This document shows, piece after piece, positions 15,267 through 24,551 of a DNA stretch of 64,000 nucleotides. The stretch spans positions 1 through 64,000 of the forward strand of contig NZ_JASHJC010000006.1 of the NCBI RefSeq assembly GCF_030733385.1. Reading direction: 5' to 3'. The position numbers and the translations under genes are program-made. Each line of letters begins with the position of its first letter. The stretch's first letter is position 1. Under the pieces are notes generated by a model. The model worked only from the letters and a program-made list of their open reading frames with translations. It was not told where the DNA came from and searched no databases. The stretch is from Roseovarius sp. MMSF_3359 (lineage in GTDB: Bacteria > Pseudomonadota > Alphaproteobacteria > Rhodobacterales > Rhodobacteraceae).

Positions 15267-16510
15267 TTATTCGGCGGCTATATCTTGTATGCGGCCTTCT
15301 AGCCCCGACGCATGCGCAGCCACCTTTGGGTCGGCGCTATTGGCCAAAAGCCAACCCTGAATCTGTGCAGGGCTGTGTTTTTGACCTCCTAACCGCTGTT
15401 CGAAAACCGACGCCAAATCATCTTCACCGGGGAAGAAGCGTTCAAACAGGCGGCGGGCTGTAGCCGCGTTTACCATTCCAAGTTCGGTGTGCACGTCGGC
15501 GCGGCCGGGTCGGATCAGGGCCGGGTCCAGCTTTTCCTTGTGGTTCGTTGTCATAACCAGGGCACGCCCTTCCTGAGCTGCGACGCCGTCGATGGCATTG
15601 AGCAAGCCCGAGAAGCTGACGCCCGAGCGTTTCTCGCCACCTTCGCGCTGCGTAAACACAGCGTCCACATCCTCGATTGCGATCAGCGACCCCTTGGGGC
15701 ACACATCATCGCTTCACGCAGATCATCATCCGTCAGCGTGACGCGCCCGATATCCAGCGACGCGATATCCAATGACAGGTCTGACGCCAGCGCGCGAATG
15801 AGGCTCGACTTGCCCGTGCCCGGAGGGCAGTAAAACAGATACCCACGCCGCCAGGGAACACCACGTTCCGCGTACCAGTCGCTAGCTCTATAGAACCAAC
15901 GCATGTCCTCCAGCACTTTCTCGATGCGATCGTCATCCACCAGCACCGTGTTGATGGAACGGCGTGGGACATCGCCGACATGATCCCACCAATCCCCCTT
16001 CAGAATATGGAGGCCAGGGCCGATGCGATCCCTGGTCTGGGAAAGTGCGCGTCCCTCGGCGATCCAGCCCAGTATCGTCTCGACCTTTCCGAAAAGAACG
16101 GTGACGTTCAGCACTTCCATTGGCCGCTGGTTGTGCGATGCGCCCACTTTTGACTTTTCATTGATGTCGCGCCCCAGACGACAGATTTTCCCTCGCCAGA
16201 AGAACCAATGCTGGCCCGGTGCGGGCGCATAGCCCTTTGTTCCCCGTGCCCATTTCCCATCCGTCATACGCACATGGCGCGAATGGGACAGAACGTTGTT
16301 CTGCTCCATCCAGATACAGAAATGGCGATAGGCGGCGCTCCGGTTGTCGAGTGTCAGGCTCACCCAGACGCGCCGAACAATCACACGGTACAGGGCCATG
16401 AATGCGACGCGTAGAAAGGCTGCCGCGACCCCAAATGCCCCGAGCGCCACGTCGCCCGCGAAAAAATCGCTGGTCAGGGCGCTGGTCAGGAATTGATCGA
16501 ATGCGTCTAT
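15267..16510 (-). pseudogene. BCS1-like AAA+ ATPase, frameshifted
   Basis: Two reading frames together give one BCS1-type AAA+ protein of about 410 residues. The upstream part (16510-15683) has a hydrophobic N-terminus, the BCS1-specific region and Walker A PPGTGKSS. The downstream part (15704-15267) has Walker B SLIAIEDVDAVF, MTTNHKEKLDPALIRPGRAD and the lid. They are joined by a missing base in the run at 15691-15700 (after MMCAP; the next frame continues KGSLIAIED). The frame extends 20 residues above the GTG at 16450 to an ATA at 16510 (KIDAFDQFLTSAL), which looks like the true N-terminus with its start codon lost. It directly follows prfH and ends facing rtcR. It may be dying, expressed by frameshifting, or a sequencing error. 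Confidence 0.8.
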
Positions 16511-16511
16511 C

Positions 16512-17153
16512 TTAGCCCCCTTTCACTTCGCGAAAACCGCGACCCTTGAAGCACCGCACCGGATTGCCGCGTTCGTGCGCATAGTGTAGCTCGTTACGGC
16601 TCGCCTTTTGGGCGGATTCATCCGCTGCGGCTTGGGCGGCCATCAGATGCTGCAGGCGTTCCAATGCCAGTGATTTGTTGCGATGCTGCGAACGCTCTTC
16701 GCGCGCCACCGCCGAAAGCCCCGTTGACCGATGCGTCGCCCGCACCGCGCTGTTGGTTGTGTTCTGGTGCTGCCCACCAGGGCCGCCCGCCCGGAAGGTA
16801 TCAAAAGTGACGTCGCTCGCTTGAATGCGTTCAGGCGTCCGCACCGATGCAGGCAGGTCGTACACCCCGATGAACCAGTTGGCCCGCTTATGCGTTGGAC
16901 GCAGATTGCTTTGCGCCCGCCACCGGATCGTACCGCGCCATTTCTTGGCGAAAGCATCTGCATCTGCGCCGCTGATCACAGCCACCGCAGATTTGAAACC
17001 ATGTATTGTACGCGCCCCATTGGTATCAAAATCGACCGCGAAGAATTTGGCTTCACGGCGCATCACCTCCAGCACGCCCGCAACGGCTTGCTGGCACTCT
17101 GCTGGGCCACTGCCACTGGTGACCAGGAGTGAGATATGTCTGGGGGCAGTCAT
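16512..17153 (-). CDS. prfH: PrfH: peptide chain release factor H
   Basis: 213 residues, short compared with RF1/RF2 because the codon-recognition domain is reduced. The catalytic loop RAGGPGGQHQN is intact, with GGQ at 126-128. The C-terminal basic helix (SQHRNKSLALERL) is the usual ribosome-contacting part. PrfH releases peptides from ribosomes stalled by damaged 16S rRNA decoding centres, after which RtcB reseals the rRNA. The gene overlaps rtcB2 upstream by 4 bp (ATGA), the hallmark PrfH/RtcB2 pairing. Confidence 0.93.
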   Translation of the reverse strand: MTAPRHISLLVTSGSGPAECQQAVAGVLEVMRREAKFFAVDFDTNGARTIHGFKSAVAVISGADADAFAKKWRGTIRWRAQSNLRPTHKRANWFIGVYDLPASVRTPERIQASDVTFDTFRAGGPGGQHQNTTNSAVRATHRSTGLSAVAREERSQHRNKSLALERLQHLMAAQAAADESAQKASRNELHYAHERGNPVRCFKGRGFREVKGG

Positions 17154-18283
17154 GATCGTCTCCCGTCACGCGTTTTCTTGAAGGTCAGGAGCGGATGGAA
17201 CTCCGCCACAGAATGCGCAGCACCTGTGCGGTCCAGGTCTTCGGCGACGGACCTGGCCGATTTGTAAGCCAAGGGCGCTTCTTCGATCAGAAGGTTGCGA
17301 TCTTCGCATAGAATTCGGCCACCGAAGGTGTTGCGCTGCATGGCCTCAAGGTCTGATTTCTTGGCCCGCACGCGACCATGCATCGAGGATCGGTCGTAGC
17401 GCCGCCCGGCACCATGAGCGAGGCTGCGAAGCGCATCAACATGGCCAATGGGGAACATCAGGTAGCTGGCACTTGCCCGCGACCCGGCAAGCGGAACAAA
17501 TCCTTGCTCGGCGACTGCCGCGCCTTTGCGGTGCAACCAGCGATCACCATGTTGCACAAGCAGGTTGTGCGGGGCATCGACCAACAGCATCAGATCTGCT
17601 CGCAGCGCCTCCGCTGCCCGTTCTGCAATGACCTGACGATTGAGGCGGGCCCACCGAACCGCTTTGTCATGATCTTTCAGATAGATCTGAGCTGCGTCAC
17701 TATCCTCTTGCAGTCCGGCGTAGGACCCTTGGGGCACTACCTCTAGAACGGCATTGCCAAAACCACGCGACCCGGAATGCACCAACAGATAAAGGCATGA
17801 TGTATAGAGGCCAGTGCTGTCATCCGCCTCGGCCAAGGTCTGAACCTCGCAGAAATGATTGCCGCCACCAACCGTGCCGAGCGATGTGGCAAACAGATCG
17901 GTCGGCAGACCAATTTCTTCCAGTCTCCAGCGTTGGTCTTCAGATGCAGGTTCGCCAAGAACGCGCATCCGGCGCAGCGCCTTCTCCAGTTTCAGTTTCC
18001 GCACAGGCAGATCAAGCTGGAATAGCGACATGCCACAGCCGATGTCATTGCCGATAAGCTGCGGGAAAATGTGGTCCGCCAGAACGGCACAACCAACGGG
18101 CCCGAATTTGCCTGGGTGCAAATCTGGAAAAGCCGCGATCTTTTGCACGCCGGTCCAGCCAGCGATCTCTTCGAGTTGTTGTTCGGCCCGTCCTTCGATC
18201 CAGGCCGCAGATGTATAGAATTTTGTGATGATGGCGTCGCCGGACACAGCTGACACACGACCATCCAAGACAGAATTGCCCAT
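17150..18283 (-). CDS. rtcB2: RtcB2: RtcB-family RNA ligase paired with PrfH
   Basis: 377 residues from ATG 18283 (MGNSVLDGRV); the frame continues upstream to 18343 but without family-like sequence. Canonical RtcB motifs are intact: DLHPGK, NDIGCGM (metal Cys, about 79-85), GTVGGGNHF (about 136-144), HSGSRGFG (about 169-176) and LAHGAGR with the guanylylated His. This is the type that works with PrfH on ribosomes cut in 16S rRNA, for example by colicin E3-like toxins. Its classic active site contrasts with the altered motifs of the first RtcB in this island, so the two are probably not redundant. Confidence 0.93.
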   Translation of the reverse strand: MGNSVLDGRVSAVSGDAIITKFYTSAAWIEGRAEQQLEEIAGWTGVQKIAAFPDLHPGKFGPVGCAVLADHIFPQLIGNDIGCGMSLFQLDLPVRKLKLEKALRRMRVLGEPASEDQRWRLEEIGLPTDLFATSLGTVGGGNHFCEVQTLAEADDSTGLYTSCLYLLVHSGSRGFGNAVLEVVPQGSYAGLQEDSDAAQIYLKDHDKAVRWARLNRQVIAERAAEALRADLMLLVDAPHNLLVQHGDRWLHRKGAAVAEQGFVPLAGSRASASYLMFPIGHVDALRSLAHGAGRRYDRSSMHGRVRAKKSDLEAMQRNTFGGRILCEDRNLLIEEAPLAYKSARSVAEDLDRTGAAHSVAEFHPLLTFKKTRDGRRS

Positions 18284-18625
18284 GTGATAGTACCCAATAA
18301 ACGTATGTAGATGCGCGAGCAGCAAGCCGGCGAACTGGATCAAACCTGATCTGATTTCAGCTTAGGTGTTGATCGGCCCCGAAAGGGCGAAATAACGAAT
18401 AAGCATGTATGTCCCTTTCCTTGTTGGGGGTTACGATTTGGGTCCAATGAACCAATTGGAGGTCTTCAATTAAGTGGGATTGCTGATTCCCTCAACAGTC
18501 TTGAACTTGCTGATTCCAAGTCGTGTCCAAATAACAACACGACTGTGCCCCTATGGTTACCATCAAGCTTCTCTGCGAAGCGTGTACAATTGATACGTTT
18601 GGCGATCGAATGGGTCAAACTGCCA
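18284..18625. other. Intergenic region upstream of rtcB2, with a possible short leader ORF
   Basis: 342 bp between rtcB2 and the transposase remnant. On the minus strand a 14-codon frame MLIRYFALSGPINT (18406-18362, TAA stop) is preceded by GGAAAGGGA, a fair ribosome site. It could be a leader peptide sensing ribosome function ahead of rtcB2-prfH, or chance. The rest (18430-18625) probably contains decayed transposon end sequence; I see no other gene or terminator. Confidence 0.35.
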
Positions 18626-19828
18626 TCAAACCTGAAGGATCAAATGCTGTTCTCTCTCCTGGAAAACCTCTTTGGTTGGAGACAAAGCGCATCGATCCAT
18701 GATCGCCTTCTCCCACCCAGCAACATCTCTCATGGATGTGTCCACATAGCCAGGTGTGGACTTACCGAGGTTGGGATCGGAGTAGTTTCGTCGAAACTGT
18801 TTGAGCGCGAAGCCTTCCGGGCAAATGTATTGGTCGTTGGCTTCATCATATTCAAACTCGAACCGCGTCCATGCCCCGTCTTTGCGTTTCGAATGATCAA
18901 TAACCAGGATGAACGGGATGATCCCGCGCTTCTTGACCAACCAGCCTAAGTTACCGCTTGAACCATATGCCGTGTCCGCTGCTAGCCAGTCTGGTCTGAT
19001 CCCAAACCGTCGCTCGGTACGATCAAGAATGGTTTGCGAAGCACCCACCTCGGCCTGTCGGATGGCTCGCGTTGCCTCAACGTCCATGATAACAGAACTC
19101 TTCGTGTCGATCAGGTAGTTCGTGGCATAAGCGAAATAGGGTCTGCTCTCCTCGGCACGTGTCCATTGGGCGGCCGGATCCGACTTGGCGAAGAACTTAG
19201 GTTGCACCGGCTAGGCTGCACCGAAGGCCGCATCGTCAAGCGTTTCAAGACACTCTCTAGCCGCACGTTTACTTGCGTTTCGAGCGACATCTTCGTTCCA
19301 ATCCTTGATGGCAATGGAACGGGCTTTGTTGGCATCACCAGCGATCAGGCTGGCGTCGACAGCAAAGCCTTCGTCGGGCACGAGGTCGTCGGTAAGGCAG
19401 CGCTCAACTATCGCTTCAAAGATGTGACGCAGCATGTCACTTTCCCGGAACTTGCCGTGTCGGTACCGCGAGAAGGACGAGTGATCTGGCACCTTGTCAT
19501 CCAGTCCGAGCCGACAAAACCAGCGATACGCCAAACTGAGATGTACTTCTTGGCAAAGCCGACGCTCTGGACGAATACCCATGACATAGCCAATGACCAG
19601 CATCCGGACGATAAGCTCAGGATCAATCGAAGGGCGGCCCTTGTAGCTATAGAAGGGCTTTAACCTCTCCCGCATGTCGCCCACGTCGAGGAAACGGTCG
19701 ATCTCTGTCAGGACGTGATTGGGCGGGACATGTGCGTCCAAATCGAACCCAGAAAACAGCTGCGCTTCAACCTTTTGAATCCCCATCATCGCTCGATCTT
19801 CCCCATCTCGATATATCGAGTGAATCAA
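18626..19828 (-). pseudogene. IS1182-type transposase remnant with in-frame amber stop
   Basis: The N-terminal half (19828-19211) contains the IS1182-family start (SGFDLDAHVPPNHVL) and SYKGRPSIDPELIVRMLVIG-like sequence, ending ...DDAAFGAA. A TAG at 19213-19211 interrupts it. The same frame resumes as PVQPKFFAKSDPAAQWT and YLIDTKSSVIMDVEAT, followed by a DDE-type core (ADTAYGSSGNLGWL). The C-terminus ends early at 18626 without the usual conserved tail. No clear terminal inverted repeats were found. The element is inactive and marks the right edge of the RNA-repair island. Confidence 0.8.
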
Positions 19829-20138
19829 ACGGCTTGCCGCACTACAACAAACAGTTTTTCAACAGCCTGGACGGAACATGCTGACACTGGCGCTCTACAC
19901 GCAAACGTTTGATATGTCCGCGATCTGTATGTTCGTGTCCGTTTGGGTTTCGCAGTCGCGGCGAATGACCGCTAAGCGGGTTGCGACCGCAGCATTACGA
20001 AAGCCACTTGAGTGACCGCAATGGGCTCAAAGCAAACTTTGGCAACAAAACCAACCAGAGAGGTTTTTATTGCCACGCCCTTGGCCCCGAATGAAAAACC
20101 CGTGATATACTGCCCAGACAACACCGACGGATCGCCGA
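19829..20138. other. Intergenic region at the island/chromosome junction
   Basis: 310 bp between the transposase remnant and the desaturase gene. It contains repetitive-looking GTTCGTGTCCGTTTGG and GAATGACCGCTAAGCGG words of a kind seen in roseobacter intergenic DNA. I see no gene, tRNA end or direct repeat that would mark an attachment site. Confidence 0.4.
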
Positions 20139-21026
20139 ATGGACCACAAAGCCTTCATCGAGACCCTGCCGCCCAATACCATTGCTGCCCTGAACGAAAA
20201 GGCGGATGCGCCGGGGCTGCGGCATCTTGCGGGTCACGCGGCACTGATCGTGGGCTTCGGGTTCTGGATCGCGCTGGGTCTACCATTCTGGCAATTGGTG
20301 CTCGTTGCGCAAGGGATCGCCATTTGCTTCCTATTCACCCTTGAACATGAGGCCACCCACAAGACCCCGTTTCAGAACGAAGAGATCAACGAATGGGTCG
20401 GGCGGGTCTGCGGCGTGCTGATCGCGCTGCCCTTTGAATGGTTCCGGTACTTTCACCTCGCCCATCACCGGCACACCAACATCCCCGGCAAAGACCCCGA
20501 ATTGCTCGCCGGGGCGAAACCCGAAACCATCGGTGCCTATCTGGTCCATGTCACTGGCATCCCGTTCTGGGTCGACATGCTGGACCGGATCATCGGCAGC
20601 GCCTTTGGTCGCGATCCGGGCGATTTCGTCCCGAAACGCGCCCATGCCCGTGTGATTGCCGAGGCGCGCTGGATGCTCCTGATCTATGGGCTGGTCATTG
20701 CCAGCCTCTTTGTCACGCCCTTCCTCTTCTGGGTCTGGCTGCTGCCCTGCCTTCTGGGGCAGCCCTTCCTGCGCCTCTACCTTCTGGCTGAACATGGCCG
20801 CTGCGCCTTTGTCGCCGACATGCTGGAAAACACCCGCACGACCTATACCAACCGGATCGTGCGCTTCCTCGCGTGGAACATGCCTTATCATGTCGAACAC
20901 CACACCCTGCCGCAGGTGCCGTTTCACAAACTGCCCGTCCTGCATGCCTATATGCAGGGTCGTCACAAGGTCACATCGGATGGGTATGTCGAGTTCACCC
21001 GCGAGTATATGCGCAGTCTCGACTGA
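20139..21026 (+). CDS. Membrane fatty acid desaturase family protein
   Basis: 295 residues. The three histidine boxes of the di-iron desaturase/hydroxylase family are present: HEATH (about 71-75), HLAHH (about 108-112) and HVEHH (about 255-259). Several hydrophobic segments lie between them. It probably desaturates or hydroxylates a lipid or carotenoid-type substrate in the inner membrane; the exact substrate cannot be read from the sequence. The start at ATG 20139 fits the family length. It is followed 78 bp later by a methyltransferase gene on the same strand. Confidence 0.85.
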   Translation: MDHKAFIETLPPNTIAALNEKADAPGLRHLAGHAALIVGFGFWIALGLPFWQLVLVAQGIAICFLFTLEHEATHKTPFQNEEINEWVGRVCGVLIALPFEWFRYFHLAHHRHTNIPGKDPELLAGAKPETIGAYLVHVTGIPFWVDMLDRIIGSAFGRDPGDFVPKRAHARVIAEARWMLLIYGLVIASLFVTPFLFWVWLLPCLLGQPFLRLYLLAEHGRCAFVADMLENTRTTYTNRIVRFLAWNMPYHVEHHTLPQVPFHKLPVLHAYMQGRHKVTSDGYVEFTREYMRSLD

Positions 21027-21103
21027 GACAACAGAGCGACGCGTTTTGAGATCGTCGCTTGCCCGGTTAGACTGAACCCGTGAGAAGGGTACCGGGGGGA
21101 GAC

Positions 21104-21910
21104 ATGTCAGACCCATACGCAGATCTCGGGAATGCCGAGGAGACCGTACAAACCGCCATTGCCGATGCCATGGATGCGCGCAGTGTCGATCCTGCGCAGG
21201 TTGCCATGCGCCATGCCTACATGTCGGAAATCACACTGCCTTCCGGTGCCTTTGCCGTCGAAATGGGCAGCGGGACAGGCCATGTCACCCGTGATCTGGT
21301 CACGTTGGTCGGGGCGGAACACGCGCTTGGTATCGAGCCGTCGCAGATCATGACGGACCGCGCACGGCAGCACCACTCGGATCTGGCCGCGCTGGAGTTT
21401 CAGGTGGGCGATGCCAAGGTAACCGGGCTGGGCGATGACAGTGTCGATCTTGTGCTGATGCACACGCTGCTATGCCATGTGCCGGGCGCCGAGGACGTGG
21501 TGACCGAGGCGTTTCGCATCCTCAAACCCGGCGGGATACTGGCCGTCTTCGATGGCGATTATGACACCACAACCGTGGCCATCGGGGATTTCGATCCGCT
21601 GGAGCCGGTTGTGAAATACATGATTGACGTGAATGTCCATAACCTCTGGCTGCCGCGCAAACTGGTGCCGCTGGTATCAGCGGCCGGGTTCATCCCGGGA
21701 CAATTGCGCGCCCATAGTTACCTGGCCCATGGTGATGCCGCCTATTTCATGACCGTGATCGACCGGGCCCTGATCCGGATGCAATCCGAGGGGCTGCTGA
21801 CGCCCAAGGGCGCGCAAGGATTGCTGTCCGAGGCGCAAACACGGATCGCCGAGAACCGGTTTTACGGCTTCATGTCCTATCTCAGCCTGATTGCGACAAA
21901 GCCGGGTTAG
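21104..21910 (+). CDS. Class I SAM-dependent methyltransferase
   Basis: 268 residues from ATG 21104, directly after GGGGGAG; the frame is open upstream to 21080. SAM-binding motif I is VEMGSGTGHVTRDL, followed by the acidic strand end LGIEPS and motif LMHTLLCHVPGAEDV. It resembles UbiE/Methyltransf_25-type small-molecule methyltransferases; the substrate is unknown. Its position behind the desaturase could mean a shared lipid or pigment pathway (inference). Confidence 0.82.
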   Translation: MSDPYADLGNAEETVQTAIADAMDARSVDPAQVAMRHAYMSEITLPSGAFAVEMGSGTGHVTRDLVTLVGAEHALGIEPSQIMTDRARQHHSDLAALEFQVGDAKVTGLGDDSVDLVLMHTLLCHVPGAEDVVTEAFRILKPGGILAVFDGDYDTTTVAIGDFDPLEPVVKYMIDVNVHNLWLPRKLVPLVSAAGFIPGQLRAHSYLAHGDAAYFMTVIDRALIRMQSEGLLTPKGAQGLLSEAQTRIAENRFYGFMSYLSLIATKPG

Positions 21911-21982
21911 AGAGCGCGCAGTCTTGCAAGCGCGCGCCATGCGGGGTAACCCGCCTTCGGACTTATTTGCAGGACATGAGTG

Positions 21983-23056
21983 ATGGACGATCTACGCGAC
22001 AAATACCTGACAGCGATTGCCAATGCTGCCGATGAGGCCGCGCTCGAGGATCTGCGCGTGCAGGCCGTGGGCAAGAAGGGCGAGGTCAGCCTGCAGATGC
22101 GCGAGCTGGGCAAGATGACGCCCGAGGAGCGTCAGGTCGCCGGGCCCAAGCTCAACGCGCTCAAGGACGAGCTCAACTCCGCGCTGGCCGCCAAGAAACA
22201 GGCCCTGGGTGATGCGGCGCTCGACGAGCGGCTCAAGACTGAATGGCTGGACGTGACCCTGCCTGGCCATCGCCGCCGCCCCGGCACGATCCACCCGATC
22301 AGCCAGGTCACCGAAGAGGTGACCGCGATCTTTGCCGATATGGGCTTCTCGGTGGCCGAGGGGCCGCAGGTTGAGAGCGACTGGTACAATTTCGACGCGC
22401 TGAACATCCCCGGCCACCACCCCGCGCGGGCAGAGATGGACACGTTCTATATGCACCGCGAGGAAGGTGATAATCGCCCGCCGCACGTGCTGCGCACCCA
22501 TACCTCGCCGGTGCAAATCCGCTCGATGCAGGAACACGGCGCGCCCATCCGGGTGATCGCCCCGGGCCGCGTTTATCGTGCCGATTACGATATGACCCAC
22601 ACACCAATGTTCCACCAGGTCGAAGGGCTGGCGATTGACCGGGATATCTCCATGGCGAACCTGAAATGGTGCCTTGAGGAATTCGTGAAGGCGTTTTTCG
22701 AGGTCGACGATGTGGAACTGCGCTTCCGCGCGTCGCATTTCCCCTTTACCGAGCCGTCGGCCGAGGTCGATATCCGCTGCTCGTGGGAAGGGGGTACGCT
22801 CAAGATCGGCGAAGGCGATGACTGGTTGGAGATTCTGGGGTCTGGCATGGTCCACCCCCACGTGCTGCGCTCGGGCAATATCGACCCGGACGAGTGGCAA
22901 GGCTTCGCCTTCGGCGTTGGCATCGACCGCATCGCCATGTTGAAATACGGCATCCCCGACCTCCGCGCGTTCTTCGACTCAGACCTGCGGTGGCTGAGGC
23001 ATTACGGGTTTGCGAGCCTCGACGTGCCGACGCTGCATGGCGGGTTGTCGCGCTAA
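21983..23056 (+). CDS. pheS: Phenylalanine-tRNA ligase alpha subunit
   Basis: 357 residues from ATG 21983 (a GTG lies one codon earlier). An N-terminal coiled-coil tRNA-binding region (about 1-90) is followed by the class II catalytic core: motif 2 region [11 protein letters not shown], substrate-pocket [16 protein letters not shown], and motif 3 [17 protein letters not shown]. Together with PheT it forms the (alpha-beta)2 enzyme that charges tRNA-Phe. pheT lies 1.5 kb downstream, separated by a small membrane protein and an esterase gene. Confidence 0.97.
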   Translation: MDDLRDKYLTAIANAADEAALEDLRVQAVGKKGEVSLQMRELGKMTPEERQVAGPKLNALKDELNSALAAKKQALGDAALDERLKTEWLDVTLPGHRRRPGTIHPISQVTEEVTAIFADMGFSVAEGPQVESDWYNFDALNIPGHHPARAEMDTFYMHREEGDNRPPHVLRTHTSPVQIRSMQEHGAPIRVIAPGRVYRADYDMTHTPMFHQVEGLAIDRDISMANLKWCLEEFVKAFFEVDDVELRFRASHFPFTEPSAEVDIRCSWEGGTLKIGEGDDWLEILGSGMVHPHVLRSGNIDPDEWQGFAFGVGIDRIAMLKYGIPDLRAFFDSDLRWLRHYGFASLDVPTLHGGLSR

Positions 23057-23368
23057 ATGTATTATCTGGGCGTATTGATCGCTCGGTATATCGATTGGTG
23101 CGAAGCCGTTCAGCCGCGTCTGAAGCGATGGATTGGTTATGCAGTATTTTTTGGTGTTGCCACCACGGTTTGCGTCATAATTCTGGTTTTGCCGACGCCG
23201 TTTAACTTGATCTTCTTGTTGACAGGAGGGTTTGTTATTCCGCCTGCTTTGCTGGAGTTCTTTTCTGCACATTCGAAGTATTGGCAGCGGCAGGATGAGA
23301 TAAAGCGTGAGATGAGGCAACGCAGCCTCAAGGTTCAAGAACTGCTGAAAAAGACCAAGTGGAAGTAA
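23057..23368 (+). CDS. Small membrane protein, unknown function
   Basis: 103 residues; the ATG immediately follows the pheS stop codon, suggesting coupled translation. Two hydrophobic segments (about 27-45 IGYAVFFGVATTVCVIILV and 50-68) are flanked by basic residues, and the last 35 residues form a charged helix rich in K/R/E/Q. Codon use is less GC-rich than pheS. I do not recognise a family. Confidence 0.65.
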   Translation: MYYLGVLIARYIDWCEAVQPRLKRWIGYAVFFGVATTVCVIILVLPTPFNLIFLLTGGFVIPPALLEFFSAHSKYWQRQDEIKREMRQRSLKVQELLKKTKWK

Positions 23369-23496
23369 GAAAGGTTTGCTTCGAAATCGACGAAACGCGA
23401 TGGCCAGACCGCGGGATGGCGATGCAACGATTGTGGAGCGCACTTTTCCCTACCAAGTCAGCAAACCCTCGTGACACGGCGCATACACCTGCAAAT

Positions 23497-23522
23497 CGCC
23501 AGCCCTTGCGGGCGGTCTGGCG
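23497..23522. other. Stem-loop in the gap after the small membrane gene
   Basis: CGCCAG and CTGGCG flank an inner GCCC-TTGC-GGGC hairpin. No T-run follows on either strand, so a factor-independent terminator is unlikely. The remaining 275-bp gap (23369-23643) shows no convincing gene. Confidence 0.35.
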
Positions 23523-23646
23523 ATCGTGCGGCGGCTTTGCCTTGGTTCCGCGCAGGGTGCCTTACTTCCGCGTCCTCTAACAGTCTTGTGACGTGACAAC
23601 TCGGGCGCACTGGATACATTCCCGTTAAGCAAGACGGGAATGTATG

Positions 23647-24453
23647 ATGCGAAAGCTGGTTTTGGTGCTCTTGGTTCTCTTCGCCCTTCCGGCGTTCGCG
23701 ACTGACAGGGCGAACCCGGCCTGCCATGAAGAAATCCCCTGCCAACTGGGTGATCGCTCTTACCACGTCAAGGAACCGGACGGTTGGGATGGCACCTCGC
23801 CCCTGCCCGTTCTGCTGCATTTCCACGGCTGGATGCGGCAAGGCAGCCTGATCGTCAAACACCAGCGTATCTCGGGCGCGACGCGGCGGCGCGGGGTTCT
23901 GCTCCTGGCGCCCAACGGCCATCGCAAGACCTGGGATTTCTGGGACGATGACACCGATGATGTGGCCTTCGCCGCCGCGGTGATCGAGGACGCCGCCAAA
24001 CGCTATCCCATCGACCGGTCGCGGATCTATGTCTCGGGCTATTCCTACGGTTCGGCCATGGCGTGGCGCTATGCCTGTGAAAACGGCGCGGGTGTTGCGG
24101 CCTTGCTGGCCATTTCCGGCACCTTGCGGCAGGACGAGACCTGCCCCGAAGCGCCGCGGGAAGTACGCCATGTCCATGGCACCGCCGATACGGTGATGGA
24201 TTTCCCCATGGGGCCGGGCGGGGACCGAACCTTTCCCGTCGCACTCTGGCGGGAGAAATTCGGCTGCGGCGCGGCGCGCAAAGACGGCCCATGGCAAGCG
24301 GTCGAGTGGTTGACGCTTGAGCGGATCACCTGGCGCGAGTGCGCCACAGGTACGGTCACGCTCGACCTGCACGATGGTGGCCATTTCATCCCGCATGGCT
24401 GGATCGGGTGGCAGTTGGATCAACTCCTTGGCCGCACACCCGCCTACCCGTGA
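23647..24453 (+). CDS. Secreted LpqC / PHB-depolymerase-like esterase
   Basis: 268 residues (ATG 23647; another ATG one codon earlier). A signal peptide MRKLVLVLLVLFALPAFA is evident with cleavage after AFA. The alpha/beta-hydrolase core has HFHGW (oxyanion region), nucleophile elbow GYSYGS, HGTADTV for the acid, and HDGGHF for the catalytic His. The family includes polyhydroxybutyrate depolymerases and feruloyl/LpqC esterases; the signal peptide points to an extracytoplasmic esterase. It sits between pheS and pheT without functional relation to them. Confidence 0.85.
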   Translation: MRKLVLVLLVLFALPAFATDRANPACHEEIPCQLGDRSYHVKEPDGWDGTSPLPVLLHFHGWMRQGSLIVKHQRISGATRRRGVLLLAPNGHRKTWDFWDDDTDDVAFAAAVIEDAAKRYPIDRSRIYVSGYSYGSAMAWRYACENGAGVAALLAISGTLRQDETCPEAPREVRHVHGTADTVMDFPMGPGGDRTFPVALWREKFGCGAARKDGPWQAVEWLTLERITWRECATGTVTLDLHDGGHFIPHGWIGWQLDQLLGRTPAYP

Positions 24454-24551
24454 CCCCGCTTTTTGCCGGCAACACCCGCTCCGGGCTTCCCACCTTTGCG
24501 CATATCCGTTAAAGCGCACGGGACGTTTGATAGACCCGCGGAAGACCGACC

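Noticed and set aside
23359-23580. 73-residue frame after the small membrane gene
   Set aside because: No ribosome site, atypical composition and overlap with a stem-loop; probably non-coding.
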